A DNA stretch of 50,477 nucleotides from a virus. The notes under the pieces are model-generated. The model was given only the letters and a program-made list of their open reading frames with translations, was not told where the DNA came from and searched no databases. A program made the translations under genes and the position numbers. The stretch lies in IMG/VR virus record IMGVR_UViG_3300020118_000066, positions 1 to 50,477 of that record; one strand, written 5' to 3'. How positions within the stretch are numbered: the stretch's first letter is position 1; each line of letters opens with the position of its first letter. Positions 1-8,161 of this stretch are shown in pieces.

Positions 1-272
1 ATTGTTTCTTGTCTATCTACCGTCAAGGCGGCATCTGTCCACTCCACACCGATCGCCCCCAGTGCAAATACACCATCGACCTCTGCATCAGCCAATTGAA
101 GCCATGGCCGATCTACGTTGACGGAGCGCCATACGTGCTACAGGAAAACGATGCCCTAATCTATAGCGGCACGGATAGCCCGCATTATCGCAACCGGATC
201 GAAGATGGAAATCATTGCACGCTGGCGTTTTTTCATTTCGTGAACGAAGACTTTGTGGGTAGGCTAGAATAA
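1..272 (+). CDS. 2OG-Fe(II) oxygenase, C-terminal part (5' end cut off by window edge)
   Basis: The frame is open from base 3 with no stop before the edge, so the TTG at base 9 need not be a true start and the gene probably begins outside the window. The visible part has the layout of the catalytic half of a small prolyl-hydroxylase-like dioxygenase: an HTD (His-x-Asp) metal pair just after a Tyr-Arg-x-Gly-Gly turn, a DRPQC segment, a Trp-Pro-Ile strand, then a distal SPHYRNR segment supplying the third metal histidine and the 2-oxoglutarate-binding arginine. Such enzymes hydroxylate protein side chains or other small targets with Fe(II), O2 and 2-oxoglutarate. The substrate is unknown. A second enzyme of the superfamily lies at 13929-14744. 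Confidence 0.6.
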   Translation, partial: CFLSIYRQGGICPLHTDRPQCKYTIDLCISQLKPWPIYVDGAPYVLQENDALIYSGTDSPHYRNRIEDGNHCTLAFFHFVNEDFVGRLE

Positions 273-575
273 TTAACAACCATCGATGCTGCGGGGAAAC
301 GGCATTGATGTGGGTGAGTTCGGTAGCCGGGAAGTAGAGCGAGGGGTACGACAGGCGAAGGTCTTTGGCTGCACCTGCAGACCTGGTGCGAGCATGGCCG
401 CGTAGGTCACACCTGCCGGCCGTGCGTAGCTAAATGGTGCGCTGAAATCGCGCGCTCGGAGCGGCATCACGCCGCCCAAGTGGCGCTGCGGTTCGTGGAT
501 CCCGTTTCAGAACGCATCTCCAGGGCGATTCTCGCCTCTGGACACAAACCCCATAGACGAAAGTGAGGATTCCCT
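273..575 (+). other. Gene-poor stretch with a start-less cysteine-rich frame
   Basis: No intact gene is seen here. One frame (327-566) is open for 79 codons and has a zinc-finger look around 384-450 (Trp-Cys-x-x-His, then Cys-x-x-Cys and Trp-Cys), but it contains no ATG, GTG or TTG near its beginning. Another frame opens with ATG at 286 and stops at 405. The two overlap where a single indel would join them, so this may be a frameshifted small zinc-binding gene, or an error near a contig end. The ribosome site GTGAGG at about 564-569 belongs to the next gene. Confidence 0.35.
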
Positions 576-832
576 ATGGCAAGCTCCCGAAAGAAGTCCA
601 AGCGCTTGTCCGCGGACGAGCTGGCAATCCTAGAGCTCGTGCAAGACCTAGAAATCCTGTGGAGGATCGAGGAAGTAGACCGCCTGATCTCAACCGTCCG
701 GAGGTCCGGTATCCGTGGGACTGGCGGGAATGCAAGCTCCATGACATGGGATGGATGGCCCCGGCGGAAGTCGGATGTCCAGGCTGCGAAGAGGACGCTG
801 AGCATCGTGAGTTAACGGGCGGCATTCTCTAG
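576..832 (+). pseudogene. Small zinc-finger-like protein, apparently frameshifted
   Basis: ATG at 576 follows a good ribosome site (GTGAGG, about 564-569). The first 40 or so codons give a lysine-rich start and a regular amphipathic helix, and then protein quality falls away. The overlapping frame 563-832 becomes protein-like at just that point: RPEVRYPWDW, then Cys-Lys-Leu-His and CPGCEEDAEH, ending at 832 shortly before the helicase gene. A single one-base change near 690-705 would join them into a protein of about 85 residues with a Cys/His zinc site. I see no slippery heptamer, so an indel or sequencing error is likelier than programmed frameshifting. Without a shift, the 576 frame ends at 815. 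Confidence 0.45.
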
Positions 833-848
833 ATGGGGTGAGGGGCAA

Positions 849-2081
849 ATGGAACAGAGCAGCGAACAAATAGGTTTAATCTCAGCAGCCCTAAAGATGG
901 CGATCGACAGCCATTTAGAGGCAGATCCCACCAAGGTACTCGAAAATCCACGCGGCGCATTAGACGGCTATATCGAGATCCTGAAGGCCGCGCGGCAAAT
1001 GCTCTCGAGCGGGTCGCTTAGTTGGCAAAAGGCCATTGGAGGGGAGCTGGTGCGGGCCGGTGAGCTCGCCAGCTATATCGACCAGGAATTCCCATGGCTG
1101 ATCGAGCCGCTCCTTTGCAGGGGCTTCCTGACGCAGATTCAGGGCGCCCCCAAGGGCGGCAAATCCGCCTTTTCGCTCTACCTGTCGCTCCTGGCCGCGA
1201 TCGGCGGTTGGGCGGCCATTCCAGAGCTTTCCCGTACCCAGCCGGCGACACCACTTCGGGTGCTCTACGTCGCCTGGGAAGACCCCAAGATCATGATGGC
1301 CAAGCGCCTGTCGATCTTCGGTAGCGGGCTTGGCCACGCGCGGACCTTCCTGCCAGAGAACCTTACTTTCCTATTTGCCCCAACGTTCTTTGCCAATCGA
1401 AATGACCATGTGGCCGCCCTCTCGGAAGTCATCACTGACACCAAAGCGGATATTGTGGTGATCGATACGCTTTCTTATGCCCATGAGTGCGAAGAAAACG
1501 CTGCCGATCAGATGCGTATCCCCATGGGCAATCTAACCAGAATGGCCGGCGACATGAACGTCTCCATCCTATACGTCCACCATACCGCCAAGGGGTCTAA
1601 GGATAAGTCCACTTGGGAGCGTGGCCGCGGGTCGGCCGCTATTGCTGCCGCCTGGCATATCCTGATTGATTGGGGCCAGCGGGAAGACGGGTCGGACGCT
1701 AACCCCGTGACCATCACCTCAAAGCTTGGGGTCGACGCCTCCTGGCTGGTTCATTACAACAAGGAATTTGGGGATCCACTTAAGCCCAAAAAGGTTACCT
1801 CCGTCAGTTGGGATATCGAGTCAACAGAACGCGAGACGTCCACTACCTTCAAGAAAAAGACAGAACGAGATGGTGAGGGTAGGGTCCTGGAGGCGCTTCA
1901 GGCCCTCGTCATTGCCGCCCCCAACAAATTCGTGCCTGGTCGGGACATCGTGGAGGCCATGGGCCATCAGGGATTCGGGAAATCGGTGGTTTACAAGTAT
2001 CTTGGCAATCTTGAGAAAACCTTCCAAGCGGTCAGAAAAACAGAGGGAAAAACCACGTTTTACGGTCTGACAAACATCTAA
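849..2081 (+). CDS. RepA-like AAA_25 family replicative helicase/ATPase
   Basis: A RecA-fold ATPase of the RepA/AAA_25 type. Walker A is GAPKGGKS at residues 99-106. A YVAWEDP strand follows at about 140-146, Walker B is DIVVIDTLS at 201-209, and the sensor-like LYVHHTAKG is at 241-249, followed by the RGRGSAA segment near 258-264 typical of this family. Relatives are hexameric plasmid or phage replicative helicases, or primase-helicase partners. The last ~70 residues look like a winged-helix region. ATG is preceded by GTGAGGGG. The gene lies directly upstream of a cluster of short repeats, the arrangement of a replication initiator beside its origin. At 410 residues it is longer than minimal RepA because of N- and C-terminal extensions. 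Confidence 0.85.
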   Translation: MEQSSEQIGLISAALKMAIDSHLEADPTKVLENPRGALDGYIEILKAARQMLSSGSLSWQKAIGGELVRAGELASYIDQEFPWLIEPLLCRGFLTQIQGAPKGGKSAFSLYLSLLAAIGGWAAIPELSRTQPATPLRVLYVAWEDPKIMMAKRLSIFGSGLGHARTFLPENLTFLFAPTFFANRNDHVAALSEVITDTKADIVVIDTLSYAHECEENAADQMRIPMGNLTRMAGDMNVSILYVHHTAKGSKDKSTWERGRGSAAIAAAWHILIDWGQREDGSDANPVTITSKLGVDASWLVHYNKEFGDPLKPKKVTSVSWDIESTERETSTTFKKKTERDGEGRVLEALQALVIAAPNKFVPGRDIVEAMGHQGFGKSVVYKYLGNLEKTFQAVRKTEGKTTFYGLTNI

Positions 2082-2090
2082 TATGGGTTT

Positions 2091-2211
2091 GTCCACTATT
2101 CGTCCACTCGTCCATTTTGATGAAAAAGGGCCATTCGTCCACCGTCCACTCCCCTTTAAGGGAGTGGACGAGTGGAGTGGACGAGTCCACGCGTGGACGA
2201 ACAAAGTGGAC
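2091..2211. repeat. GTCCAC/GTGGAC repeat cluster (candidate origin or operator)
   Basis: Nine exact copies of the hexamer GTCCAC or its complement lie within 121 bp: forward at 2091, 2102, 2137, 2144 and 2185, inverted at 2164, 2177, 2193 and 2206. A near copy GTCCAT is at 2110. Two pairs form palindromes: 2144-2153 with 2160-2169 (10-bp arms, 6-nt loop) and the perfect 14-bp palindrome 2185-2198. Most copies are followed by T or preceded by CG, so the true unit is probably CGTCCACT. It sits just after the RepA-like gene and before a terminator, fitting iterons, though repressor operators are also possible. Confidence 0.6.
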
Positions 2212-2271
2212 GAACCAAAAACTGTGAGATTTTATGTCTAAAAAGTGACCTAATACCCCACCCCAGCCTAG

Positions 2272-2313
2272 GGGTCTGGGTGGTTCTTAAATGGCCACCC
2301 AGACCCTATTTTT
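2272..2313 (+). terminator. Strong Rho-independent terminator
   Basis: A perfect 12-bp stem, GGGTCTGGGTGG at 2272-2283 with its complement at 2295-2306, has an 11-nt loop and is followed directly by TATTTTT. It should end transcription of the RepA-like operon before the promoter a few bases downstream. Confidence 0.9.
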
Positions 2314-2316
2314 ACT

Positions 2317-2345
2317 TTGACAGGCTTGGTAATGGGGGCTAATCT
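2317..2345 (+). promoter_or_regulatory. Sigma70-type promoter for the packaging/structural operon
   Basis: A perfect -35 box TTGACA (2317-2322) is followed by a 17-bp spacer and a -10 box TAATCT (2340-2345) that keeps the key T1, A2 and T6. It lies just after the terminator and about 40 bp upstream of the gene at 2388, so it is well placed to start the long rightward late transcript. Confidence 0.7.
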
Positions 2346-2387
2346 TTTGGTATGAGATAGGGTGGAAACAGGGAATGGGAGGAACCA

Positions 2388-3065
2388 ATGTCCCTGTTGA
2401 TGGCCCTTGCCCTTCTTACCCAGGACAAGATCGTCTTCAAAGCCGCAAAGGACTCCAAGCCAGAAGAACTCAAAGAAACAGCAAAGGCCATCCATGCCAG
2501 AATTTCAGAGTACGGGTACAAAGAAATCCTTGTCTGGGAAGGAATCGATAAGATTACCCTAGAATCACCCATTTCGTTCGAAGCCAGTATGAGGCCAAAG
2601 CTTGAACAATTCGCCCTCAAGAGAGCCTCTAGCGTTGAAATCCGGTTTGTTTATCCAATGACCCCCGCCGAAGCCGAACAGTTCAAGCCCTTGGTCGGAG
2701 CCCCAAAGGGCGCCGTATGGGAGAACACCTCTGTAGGCTGGATCCCATTTAGAGACGCGCCTATCCTCAAGGTGTCTAAAATGGTCACCTGGAAGCCAAG
2801 CACGGGTATTCAGTCCGTTACCGCGGGGCCGTTTAACGAGAACCAGGCTCATTTAGCGTGGAACGAAGCGGCCACCAAACAGCTTCTTGAATACAAGGAC
2901 ATGATCCCCAAGTGCCGGCTGTTCCTGGATGGTGAGTACGTAGACGCACGAGTTAATATCACGTGGACCAAGCCCACCATGAAATGGACCTTGGGTAACC
3001 CAGAGGGATGGGACGTAACTGGCGTCTGTCTGAATCATCCGCTTTCGATCCAGTTGACCAAATAG
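2388..3065 (+). CDS. Hypothetical protein, first gene of the structural operon
   Basis: ATG follows a near-ideal ribosome site (GGGAGGA, about 2375-2381). The 225-residue product is soluble, with no signal peptide or membrane segment. The N-terminal ~100 residues alternate helix and strand with many Lys and Glu; the C-terminal part is rich in Trp and strand-formers. I do not recognise a family. Being first behind a strong promoter and just ahead of the terminase genes, it may act in DNA handling or late expression, but nothing in the protein shows this. Confidence 0.7.
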   Translation: MSLLMALALLTQDKIVFKAAKDSKPEELKETAKAIHARISEYGYKEILVWEGIDKITLESPISFEASMRPKLEQFALKRASSVEIRFVYPMTPAEAEQFKPLVGAPKGAVWENTSVGWIPFRDAPILKVSKMVTWKPSTGIQSVTAGPFNENQAHLAWNEAATKQLLEYKDMIPKCRLFLDGEYVDARVNITWTKPTMKWTLGNPEGWDVTGVCLNHPLSIQLTK

Positions 3066-3077
3066 AAGGACTCACGT

Positions 3078-3236
3078 ATGGCGCGCCCCAAAGGCAGTAA
3101 GTCTGATCCTATCGGACGGCTTATCGTGGAGCTCGAGGCGAAGTACAAAGTGGTGGACACCCGCATCAAGGCCCTCCGGGAATCCAGGCGCAAAATGATG
3201 GCCAATTACCGGATCTTGAGGAAAATGGGCTTGTAA
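3078..3236 (+). CDS. Small basic helical protein (52 aa)
   Basis: ATG at 3078 has an AGAAGGA ribosome site 7 bases upstream. The product starts MARPKGSKSDP, an AT-hook-like Arg-Pro-Lys-Gly tract, and continues as one long charged helix (Glu-Leu-Glu-Ala-Lys ... Arg-Arg-Lys). It falls 12 bp after the preceding stop and just before the terminase small-subunit candidate. A DNA-associated role is plausible from its charge; no family is recognised. Confidence 0.6.
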   Translation: MARPKGSKSDPIGRLIVELEAKYKVVDTRIKALRESRRKMMANYRILRKMGL

Positions 3237-3264
3237 ATAACCCACGCAGTGGTACGTTGGGTGC

Positions 3265-3666
3265 ATGGAGGAAAACAACCGCACTGCCACCACCAAGATG
3301 TTGGGTGGGGTGACCGGTAAGGGCTTCCTCCCCGGGCAATCCGGGAACCCCAGCGGTCGCCCCAGAAGCGTTGCCAACCTCATTCGGGAACACACTAAGA
3401 ACGGCGCCGAACTGGTGACCTTCTTGCTGGACGCGCTAAGAGACCCAGACTGGAAGCCCGCCGACCGCCTCAAGGCGGCCGACATGCTTCTGGACCGCGG
3501 CTGCTTCCCCAAGGATTTAGGAGCCGGCAATGGAGGACAGCCCCCAGTCTTCGATGTCGAAAAACTCACTGACACAGAACGAGATTTCATCTCTGCTTTC
3601 CTTGCTGGACTCTCTACCATCCAAGCACGCCTTAGAAGCGGAGAGGCTGAAGCGCAGCCTCAGTGA
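3265..3666 (+). CDS. DUF5681-type protein, probable terminase small subunit
   Basis: Residues 20-35 carry the signature GFLPGQSGNPSGRPRS of the DUF5681 family, whose members are common immediately before phage large terminases. A helical region follows (Asn-Leu-Ile-Arg-Glu-His, then an Ala/Leu-rich stretch with RLKAADMLLDRG, reminiscent of small-terminase helices). The 3' end overlaps the large terminase gene by 137 bases in another frame, so the two are translationally linked. The ribosome site is weak. Role assigned by family context: recognition of phage DNA and loading of the packaging motor. The exact C-terminal extent inside the overlap is less certain. Confidence 0.65.
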   Translation: MEENNRTATTKMLGGVTGKGFLPGQSGNPSGRPRSVANLIREHTKNGAELVTFLLDALRDPDWKPADRLKAADMLLDRGCFPKDLGAGNGGQPPVFDVEKLTDTERDFISAFLAGLSTIQARLRSGEAEAQPQ

Positions 3667-5209
3667 GTTCGTTAAGGCCGCTTGGCACCTTGTAGAACCC
3701 GCTACTCCACTCGTTTGGAATTGGCATCTCGAGGCGATCTGTCTTCATCTCCAGGCCGTCACCGAAGGACGCATCAGAAAACTGATTATTAACGTCCCTC
3801 CGCGCACGGGTAAGTCCACCATCGTCTCTGTGCTCTGGCCTGTGTGGGAATGGACGCGCAATCCTTCGGTGCGCATGATGTTCGCCAGCTATGCTCAGCA
3901 GCTATCGCTTCGCGACTCCGTGCGCCGGCGCCTGGTGATCCTGTCGGAATGGTTTCAGGAGCGGTGGCCTGGCGTCAAGCTCTCGAGCGACCAGAACGTC
4001 AAGCACGAGTTCCAGAATACCGCGCTCGGGTACATGGTCGCTACAAGTACTGGAGGTACCGTCACCGGCCGCGGCGGCGATCGGCTCGTGTTGGATGACC
4101 CCAACGACGCCACACAGATGGAATCTGAAGTCGAGCGAGAATCAGCGCTAACGTGGTTTGATTTGCAATGGTCCACTCGAGGCAATAACCCCAACACCTA
4201 TGCCGAAGTCATCATCCAGCAGCGCACGCACGAACAGGATATTACGGGCCATGCCCTCAGGCAAGGCGAGTGGACGCACCTTAAATTGCCGATGGAATAT
4301 GCTGGCGCGAAATGCGCCACCGTTATAGGCTGGTCGGACCCAAGGGAGAGCGTCGGGGAACTGCTGGATGCGAAAAGGTTTTCGAAAGAAGCGGTCGAAA
4401 CCCTCAAGCGCCGGCTCGGGCCTTACGGGGCTTCCGGTCAGCTCCAGCAAGAGCCCTCCCCAAGCGAAGGCGGCATCATCAAGCGCGCCTGGATCCGCAA
4501 CTATCAAAGGGATGGCGATTACATTTCATTGCTCCATCACCGCTTCCCCATCCAGGACTGCATTCGGTTTGCGACAGTCGACCTCGCGGTAACGAAGAAA
4601 GACACCGACAAGGCAGACCCAGACTACACCGTCATAGCCGCGTGGTGCGTGTTCAACATGGTTGGCAAAGGTCCGGTGCTTTGCCTTCTGGACCTCTTCC
4701 GGGAGCGCGTGGAGGGCCCGGACATCGAACAGCACATCATCGCTTGGCACAACCATTACAAATTCTCCATGGTGGGGATTGAAACGATTGGCTTTCAGCT
4801 ATTGATTGCCCAGTCGCTCTTGCGCAAAGGCGTGCCAGTTCGCGAGATGTCCAATAGCTTGGAGGCGATCTACCGGCTTGATCGGGACAAGGTGGCGCGC
4901 GCTTATTCGGCCACGCCACTCATGGCCGACGGCCGGTTCTGGGTGCCCACCTATGCGCCTTGGCTTGGGGAATACATCAAGGAGCTTACGGTGTTTCCGA
5001 ACTACGGCCATGACGACCAGGTCGACGTGACGTCCGCGGCGGTGTCCATTGCGGAGCTCATGCACCCGAGAGAATTTTCCGAAGAAGCCAAGCCCAAGCG
5101 GCGCGTGGAAGAGCACGTCGCGCAGGATGATATTCCAGTACGGGTAGACGTCTACGGGGGCGAAACCGATGGCGATCCCATGGCCGGCTTCCGGGTGCCG
5201 CGGCCTTGA
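3530..5209 (+). CDS. terL: Terminase large subunit (packaging ATPase and nuclease)
   Basis: The 559-residue product is the DNA-packaging motor. The ATPase half has Walker A VPPRTGKS (residues 89-96), an adenine/translocation strand MMFASYAQQLS near 116-126 and Walker B RLVLDDP (185-191). The RNase H-like nuclease half has FATVDLAV with Asp351, a VGIET strand (Glu418) and the closing acidic HDDQVD (494-499). It cuts concatemeric DNA and drives it through the portal, whose gene follows. TAGGAG lies about 8 bases before ATG 3530; an internal ATG at 3554 is an alternative. The gene is intact. Confidence 0.95.
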   Translation: MEDSPQSSMSKNSLTQNEISSLLSLLDSLPSKHALEAERLKRSLSEFVKAAWHLVEPATPLVWNWHLEAICLHLQAVTEGRIRKLIINVPPRTGKSTIVSVLWPVWEWTRNPSVRMMFASYAQQLSLRDSVRRRLVILSEWFQERWPGVKLSSDQNVKHEFQNTALGYMVATSTGGTVTGRGGDRLVLDDPNDATQMESEVERESALTWFDLQWSTRGNNPNTYAEVIIQQRTHEQDITGHALRQGEWTHLKLPMEYAGAKCATVIGWSDPRESVGELLDAKRFSKEAVETLKRRLGPYGASGQLQQEPSPSEGGIIKRAWIRNYQRDGDYISLLHHRFPIQDCIRFATVDLAVTKKDTDKADPDYTVIAAWCVFNMVGKGPVLCLLDLFRERVEGPDIEQHIIAWHNHYKFSMVGIETIGFQLLIAQSLLRKGVPVREMSNSLEAIYRLDRDKVARAYSATPLMADGRFWVPTYAPWLGEYIKELTVFPNYGHDDQVDVTSAAVSIAELMHPREFSEEAKPKRRVEEHVAQDDIPVRVDVYGGETDGDPMAGFRVPRP

Positions 5210-5267
5210 TGCGTATCTAATTCTTTGCCCCTTGCCATTGACAGCCGTTGTCCCACACTGATAGGAG

Positions 5268-6755
5268 ATGGCTAATCCACTCCTGCAGAGGACAATCAAC
5301 GACGTCCTGTACGGGTACCAGCTATCCGCCACCTACAAATCCGCTTGGGTCTACGAGCAGTCCTACGCGCTTTCCAAAGACCCGGACATCTGGGAAGTCT
5401 TCCTCCGCGATACGTCGTTCGCCTCGAGCGTCGACCGCTTTCAAAACTCCATCGTCAGGCCTTTCCGGGTAGAGCCCCCCAAGGGGACCAAGAACACCCA
5501 GAGCAAGCGCGCGGCGCGCATCGTTGAGGACGGCATCCATCAGTCGATGCTGTTTGACGACATGCGCAAGCGTCTAGCCCTGGGACGCGCTCTTGGTCGC
5601 TCCTATGAGTTCGTGGTCTGGGATTACGTCCATTGCTCGCTGGGCGGCTTCCCTGAGATGGATTGGATGGTCCCTATTGCCTTTGAGAATATCGATCGCA
5701 GGCGTATCCATTGGGTGCCTGAATGGGGCCAGGAGCCCGATGGAACGCCCAAAAAGCGCACGCATCGGGAGCTGTACAACACCAACACCAATCAGTGGCA
5801 ACCCATCTCCACGGACTTCGAAGACGCGCTGATTGAGGACATCTACCCCGTCAGCGAAGACCGTGTTGGTCAGGGCCGCGGACTCTTGGAGCATTGCTAC
5901 GTCTACCACTACCTGAAATCGGTGTTCATCGAGAAATGGGCGCAGGGCATCGACCGTTGGGCCAATGGCATCGTGATCGGCAAGATTGATACTGCGCGGC
6001 CTAGTTCACTTGGCAAGGCCGGCGCCACACTCCAAAGCGCCATGCAAGCGGTGTTGCAGAAGGCGCGCAGCGAACACGTCATTGTCTTGGATAAGGCCGA
6101 TGAAATCGAAGTGGTCGAAACTAGCGGCACCGGCCACGAGATGATTAACTCTGCCCTCGAGTACATCGATTCCTCGGTGGAGCGGCTTTGGAACGGATCG
6201 GTGCGGCCCTCTGGGCACGCTACGTCCACGGGTGCTCGCGCTCAGTCGGAGACGGAATCCGATACCTCAGAGTCGTTCTACCAGCCCTATCGCCAGCACC
6301 AGGACGAAATCCTGACGCGGGATCTGGTTGGGTACTTCTGGCGCCATCCGGTCAACAAGATGAATCGCTTTAAGCTTGGCCTTGGCATGGCGGAGCGTCC
6401 GCACTTCTCTAGCGAACAGGTCAAGCGTAAAGATCCGCTCACCGCTATTCAGATTGTGGCTCAGGCCAGGCAGGCTGGAATCCCGCTTCTCAAGAGCGAA
6501 GTCTACGAAGACCTGGAGTATTCTCAGCCCGAGCCCGACGAGGATGTCTTCGACGGCGCCATGGCTATGATGGGCGAAGATGGTGGCCTTGATGCCGCCG
6601 GCGCCGCGGGTGGCTTCCGTCCCCAAGGCGGGGAAGCCGCGCAAGCCAAGGAAGCGAAGGACGATAAAGATCTAGCCATGGCAGAGGCTTCTGGGGCCTC
6701 GGAGGGGGGTGATAACAAACCTTTTCCTAAAGCAAAGCCCGGCTCGGACAAGTGA
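5268..6755 (+). CDS. Portal protein, DUF935 / Mu gp29-like
   Basis: The 495-residue protein matches the DUF935 portal family of Mu-like phages in length and in features such as the conserved KWAQGIDRWANGIVIGKID-like core (about residues 225-243), the segment EIEVVETSGTGHE and a SVERLWNGS helix. The portal is the dodecameric ring at the capsid vertex through which terminase pumps DNA and to which the tail attaches. The last ~70 residues are acidic and Gly/Ala-rich (MAMMGEDGG onward), a probable disordered tail. AGGAG lies directly before the ATG. A TTGACA at 5238 has no convincing -10 box. Confidence 0.88.
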   Translation: MANPLLQRTINDVLYGYQLSATYKSAWVYEQSYALSKDPDIWEVFLRDTSFASSVDRFQNSIVRPFRVEPPKGTKNTQSKRAARIVEDGIHQSMLFDDMRKRLALGRALGRSYEFVVWDYVHCSLGGFPEMDWMVPIAFENIDRRRIHWVPEWGQEPDGTPKKRTHRELYNTNTNQWQPISTDFEDALIEDIYPVSEDRVGQGRGLLEHCYVYHYLKSVFIEKWAQGIDRWANGIVIGKIDTARPSSLGKAGATLQSAMQAVLQKARSEHVIVLDKADEIEVVETSGTGHEMINSALEYIDSSVERLWNGSVRPSGHATSTGARAQSETESDTSESFYQPYRQHQDEILTRDLVGYFWRHPVNKMNRFKLGLGMAERPHFSSEQVKRKDPLTAIQIVAQARQAGIPLLKSEVYEDLEYSQPEPDEDVFDGAMAMMGEDGGLDAAGAAGGFRPQGGEAAQAKEAKDDKDLAMAEASGASEGGDNKPFPKAKPGSDK

Positions 6756-6823
6756 TTTTTAATGCTTGACGAATGCGCATTCGTGCGTAACAATAGTCGC
6801 AACGGAGACGCGAGGGGGAACGG

Positions 6824-7465
6824 TTGCGGCTTACAGCCGGATCTTGTAGCGGGCAATCCGCTACCATTGTCGGTGGTGGACCATCACTCCGAGGGTTTGA
6901 CCTCTCGCGTCTCTTTGGTAAGCGCAATATCATCTGCATCAACGCAGCGTTCCGCCACGTCTCATTTGCGGATGCTGTCTTCAGCGAGGATATACGTTTC
7001 ATCGAGCGCTTCGGAAACGAACTCCAGCTATTCCAGGGCAAAGTAATCTGGCATTGCCTGAAGGGCGTTGACCCAGAGCGCGGATTAAAGGCCTGCCCTA
7101 AGATCACCACAATCCTGGAGCGTAGGGACGATAAATACTGGTCGACCTCGCTTGATTCCCTTTCGTTCAGCAGCAATTCTGTAGTCGGGGCCATCAACTT
7201 GGCTGAGATTCTGGGGTGCCATACCATTTACATCCTGGGGGTGGATTGCCGAGCGGAAGGCCTCATGGTTGAGAACTTCCACAGCGACTATCCGCAAGAG
7301 TGGCAAGTCGGAGCCATGCAGGCACTCAACTGGAAAAGCGACTTCGAGCATTGGGTAGCGCCGAACTGCAAGGCCAACGTGGTGAACGTCATCAATCCTT
7401 CTTACGAATCGACCCTCGAATGCTGGCCCAAGATGAGCCTGGAGGCTTTCTGTGATGTGGCATGA
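6824..7465 (+). CDS. DUF115-like (MptE/Maf-related) protein, possible glycan-modifying enzyme
   Basis: The 213-residue product has the ATIVGGGPSLRGFD loop (13-26), then IICINAAFRHVSFADAVFSED, the pattern of Rossmann-like DUF115 proteins: a glycine-rich GGGPS nucleotide loop, an Asn-Ala 'ordinary person' strand and an acidic Ser-Glu-Asp. Relatives include the motility-accessory (Maf) sugar transferases and phage proteins in sugar loci. The start is TTG at 6824 with GAGGGGG ahead; the frame is closed by a stop at 6794, so no longer start exists. It opens the modification island and overlaps the next gene (ATGA). Substrate unknown. Confidence 0.65.
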   Translation: MRLTAGSCSGQSATIVGGGPSLRGFDLSRLFGKRNIICINAAFRHVSFADAVFSEDIRFIERFGNELQLFQGKVIWHCLKGVDPERGLKACPKITTILERRDDKYWSTSLDSLSFSSNSVVGAINLAEILGCHTIYILGVDCRAEGLMVENFHSDYPQEWQVGAMQALNWKSDFEHWVAPNCKANVVNVINPSYESTLECWPKMSLEAFCDVA

Positions 7466-8055
7466 TTAAAGTCATTTCCTATTACAGCCCTGAATACGCA
7501 AAGTATGCCCAGCGGCTCACGGCCTCTCTCGTGCGCTTTAGCTGCGATTACCAAGTGGTCAACATGCCAAAGTTCCGAAGCTGGCACGACGGCGTATCCT
7601 TCAAACCCACCTACATCATGCACGCCATGGATAACTTCACAAGCTATGACGGCGTGCTTTGGTTGGATGCAGACTGTTATCTGAAGCGCGCGCTACCGTG
7701 GGATGAGCTGGCCGGCGCGGATATCGCCGCTACTCGCTTCCGCTGGAGCCCATCCCATAAGAACGAAATGCTGACAGGCACGCTGTACTTCGCCAACAAC
7801 CAGAAAACAAGGCTCCTGGTGGAGCAATGGGCTGGTGACACCAAGAAGTATTCGCACAGCGACACCCCAGAACAGGATTCGTTGCTCTACCTCGTGCAGA
7901 CTTGGGGCCATTCGATCCTCTTCAAAGACCTGGGGATCGATTGGACGTACATCGATGATCCCCTGGTGAAGCAGCAATACCCGAAAGCTGATCCCATCGT
8001 GGTCCATACCCAGGCCTCTCGGGAGGTGAAAAAGCTTGGGCAAGCTAAAGCGTAG
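7462..8055 (+). CDS. Glycosyltransferase, GT-A fold with DxD motif
   Basis: The 197-residue protein begins MIKVISYYSPEYAKYAQRL, the first strand and helix of a nucleotide-sugar transferase. The metal-binding DAD sits at 69-71 in DGVLWLDADCY. A later SHKNEMLTGTLYFAN strand and EQDSLLYLV helix (acidic acceptor or base region) fit family 8-like transferases. It would move a sugar from a nucleotide donor to an unknown acceptor in the cytoplasm. The start overlaps the upstream stop (ATGA), so it is co-translated with the DUF115-like gene. Confidence 0.75.
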   Translation: MIKVISYYSPEYAKYAQRLTASLVRFSCDYQVVNMPKFRSWHDGVSFKPTYIMHAMDNFTSYDGVLWLDADCYLKRALPWDELAGADIAATRFRWSPSHKNEMLTGTLYFANNQKTRLLVEQWAGDTKKYSHSDTPEQDSLLYLVQTWGHSILFKDLGIDWTYIDDPLVKQQYPKADPIVVHTQASREVKKLGQAKA

Positions 8056-8161
8056 GCGCAAGGTGAGGCCGAAGCCGAAGGTTCGCAGGGTGCGGATTAA
8101 GGGTGGACATACGCTTGAGATCGTGGACTGGCCTATAGGCGACCAGAACCTAAATGGGTGA
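8036..8161 (+). CDS. Small very basic protein (41 aa)
   Basis: TTG at 8036 is about 9 bases after a GGGAGG site. The frame encodes MGKLKRRRKVRPKPKVRRV followed by a short strand-like tail, and ends inside the start of the next gene. It overlaps both neighbours, like the other genes of the island. A third of its residues are Lys or Arg. The start codon and small size make it uncertain; it could also be a chance frame in basic-codon sequence. Confidence 0.4.
   Translation: MGKLKRRRKVRPKPKVRRVRIKGGHTLEIVDWPIGDQNLNG

Noticed and set aside
5238-5266. Promoter before the portal gene
   Set aside because: TTGACA is present but there is no acceptable -10 box at 16-18 bp, and the place overlaps the ribosome site.
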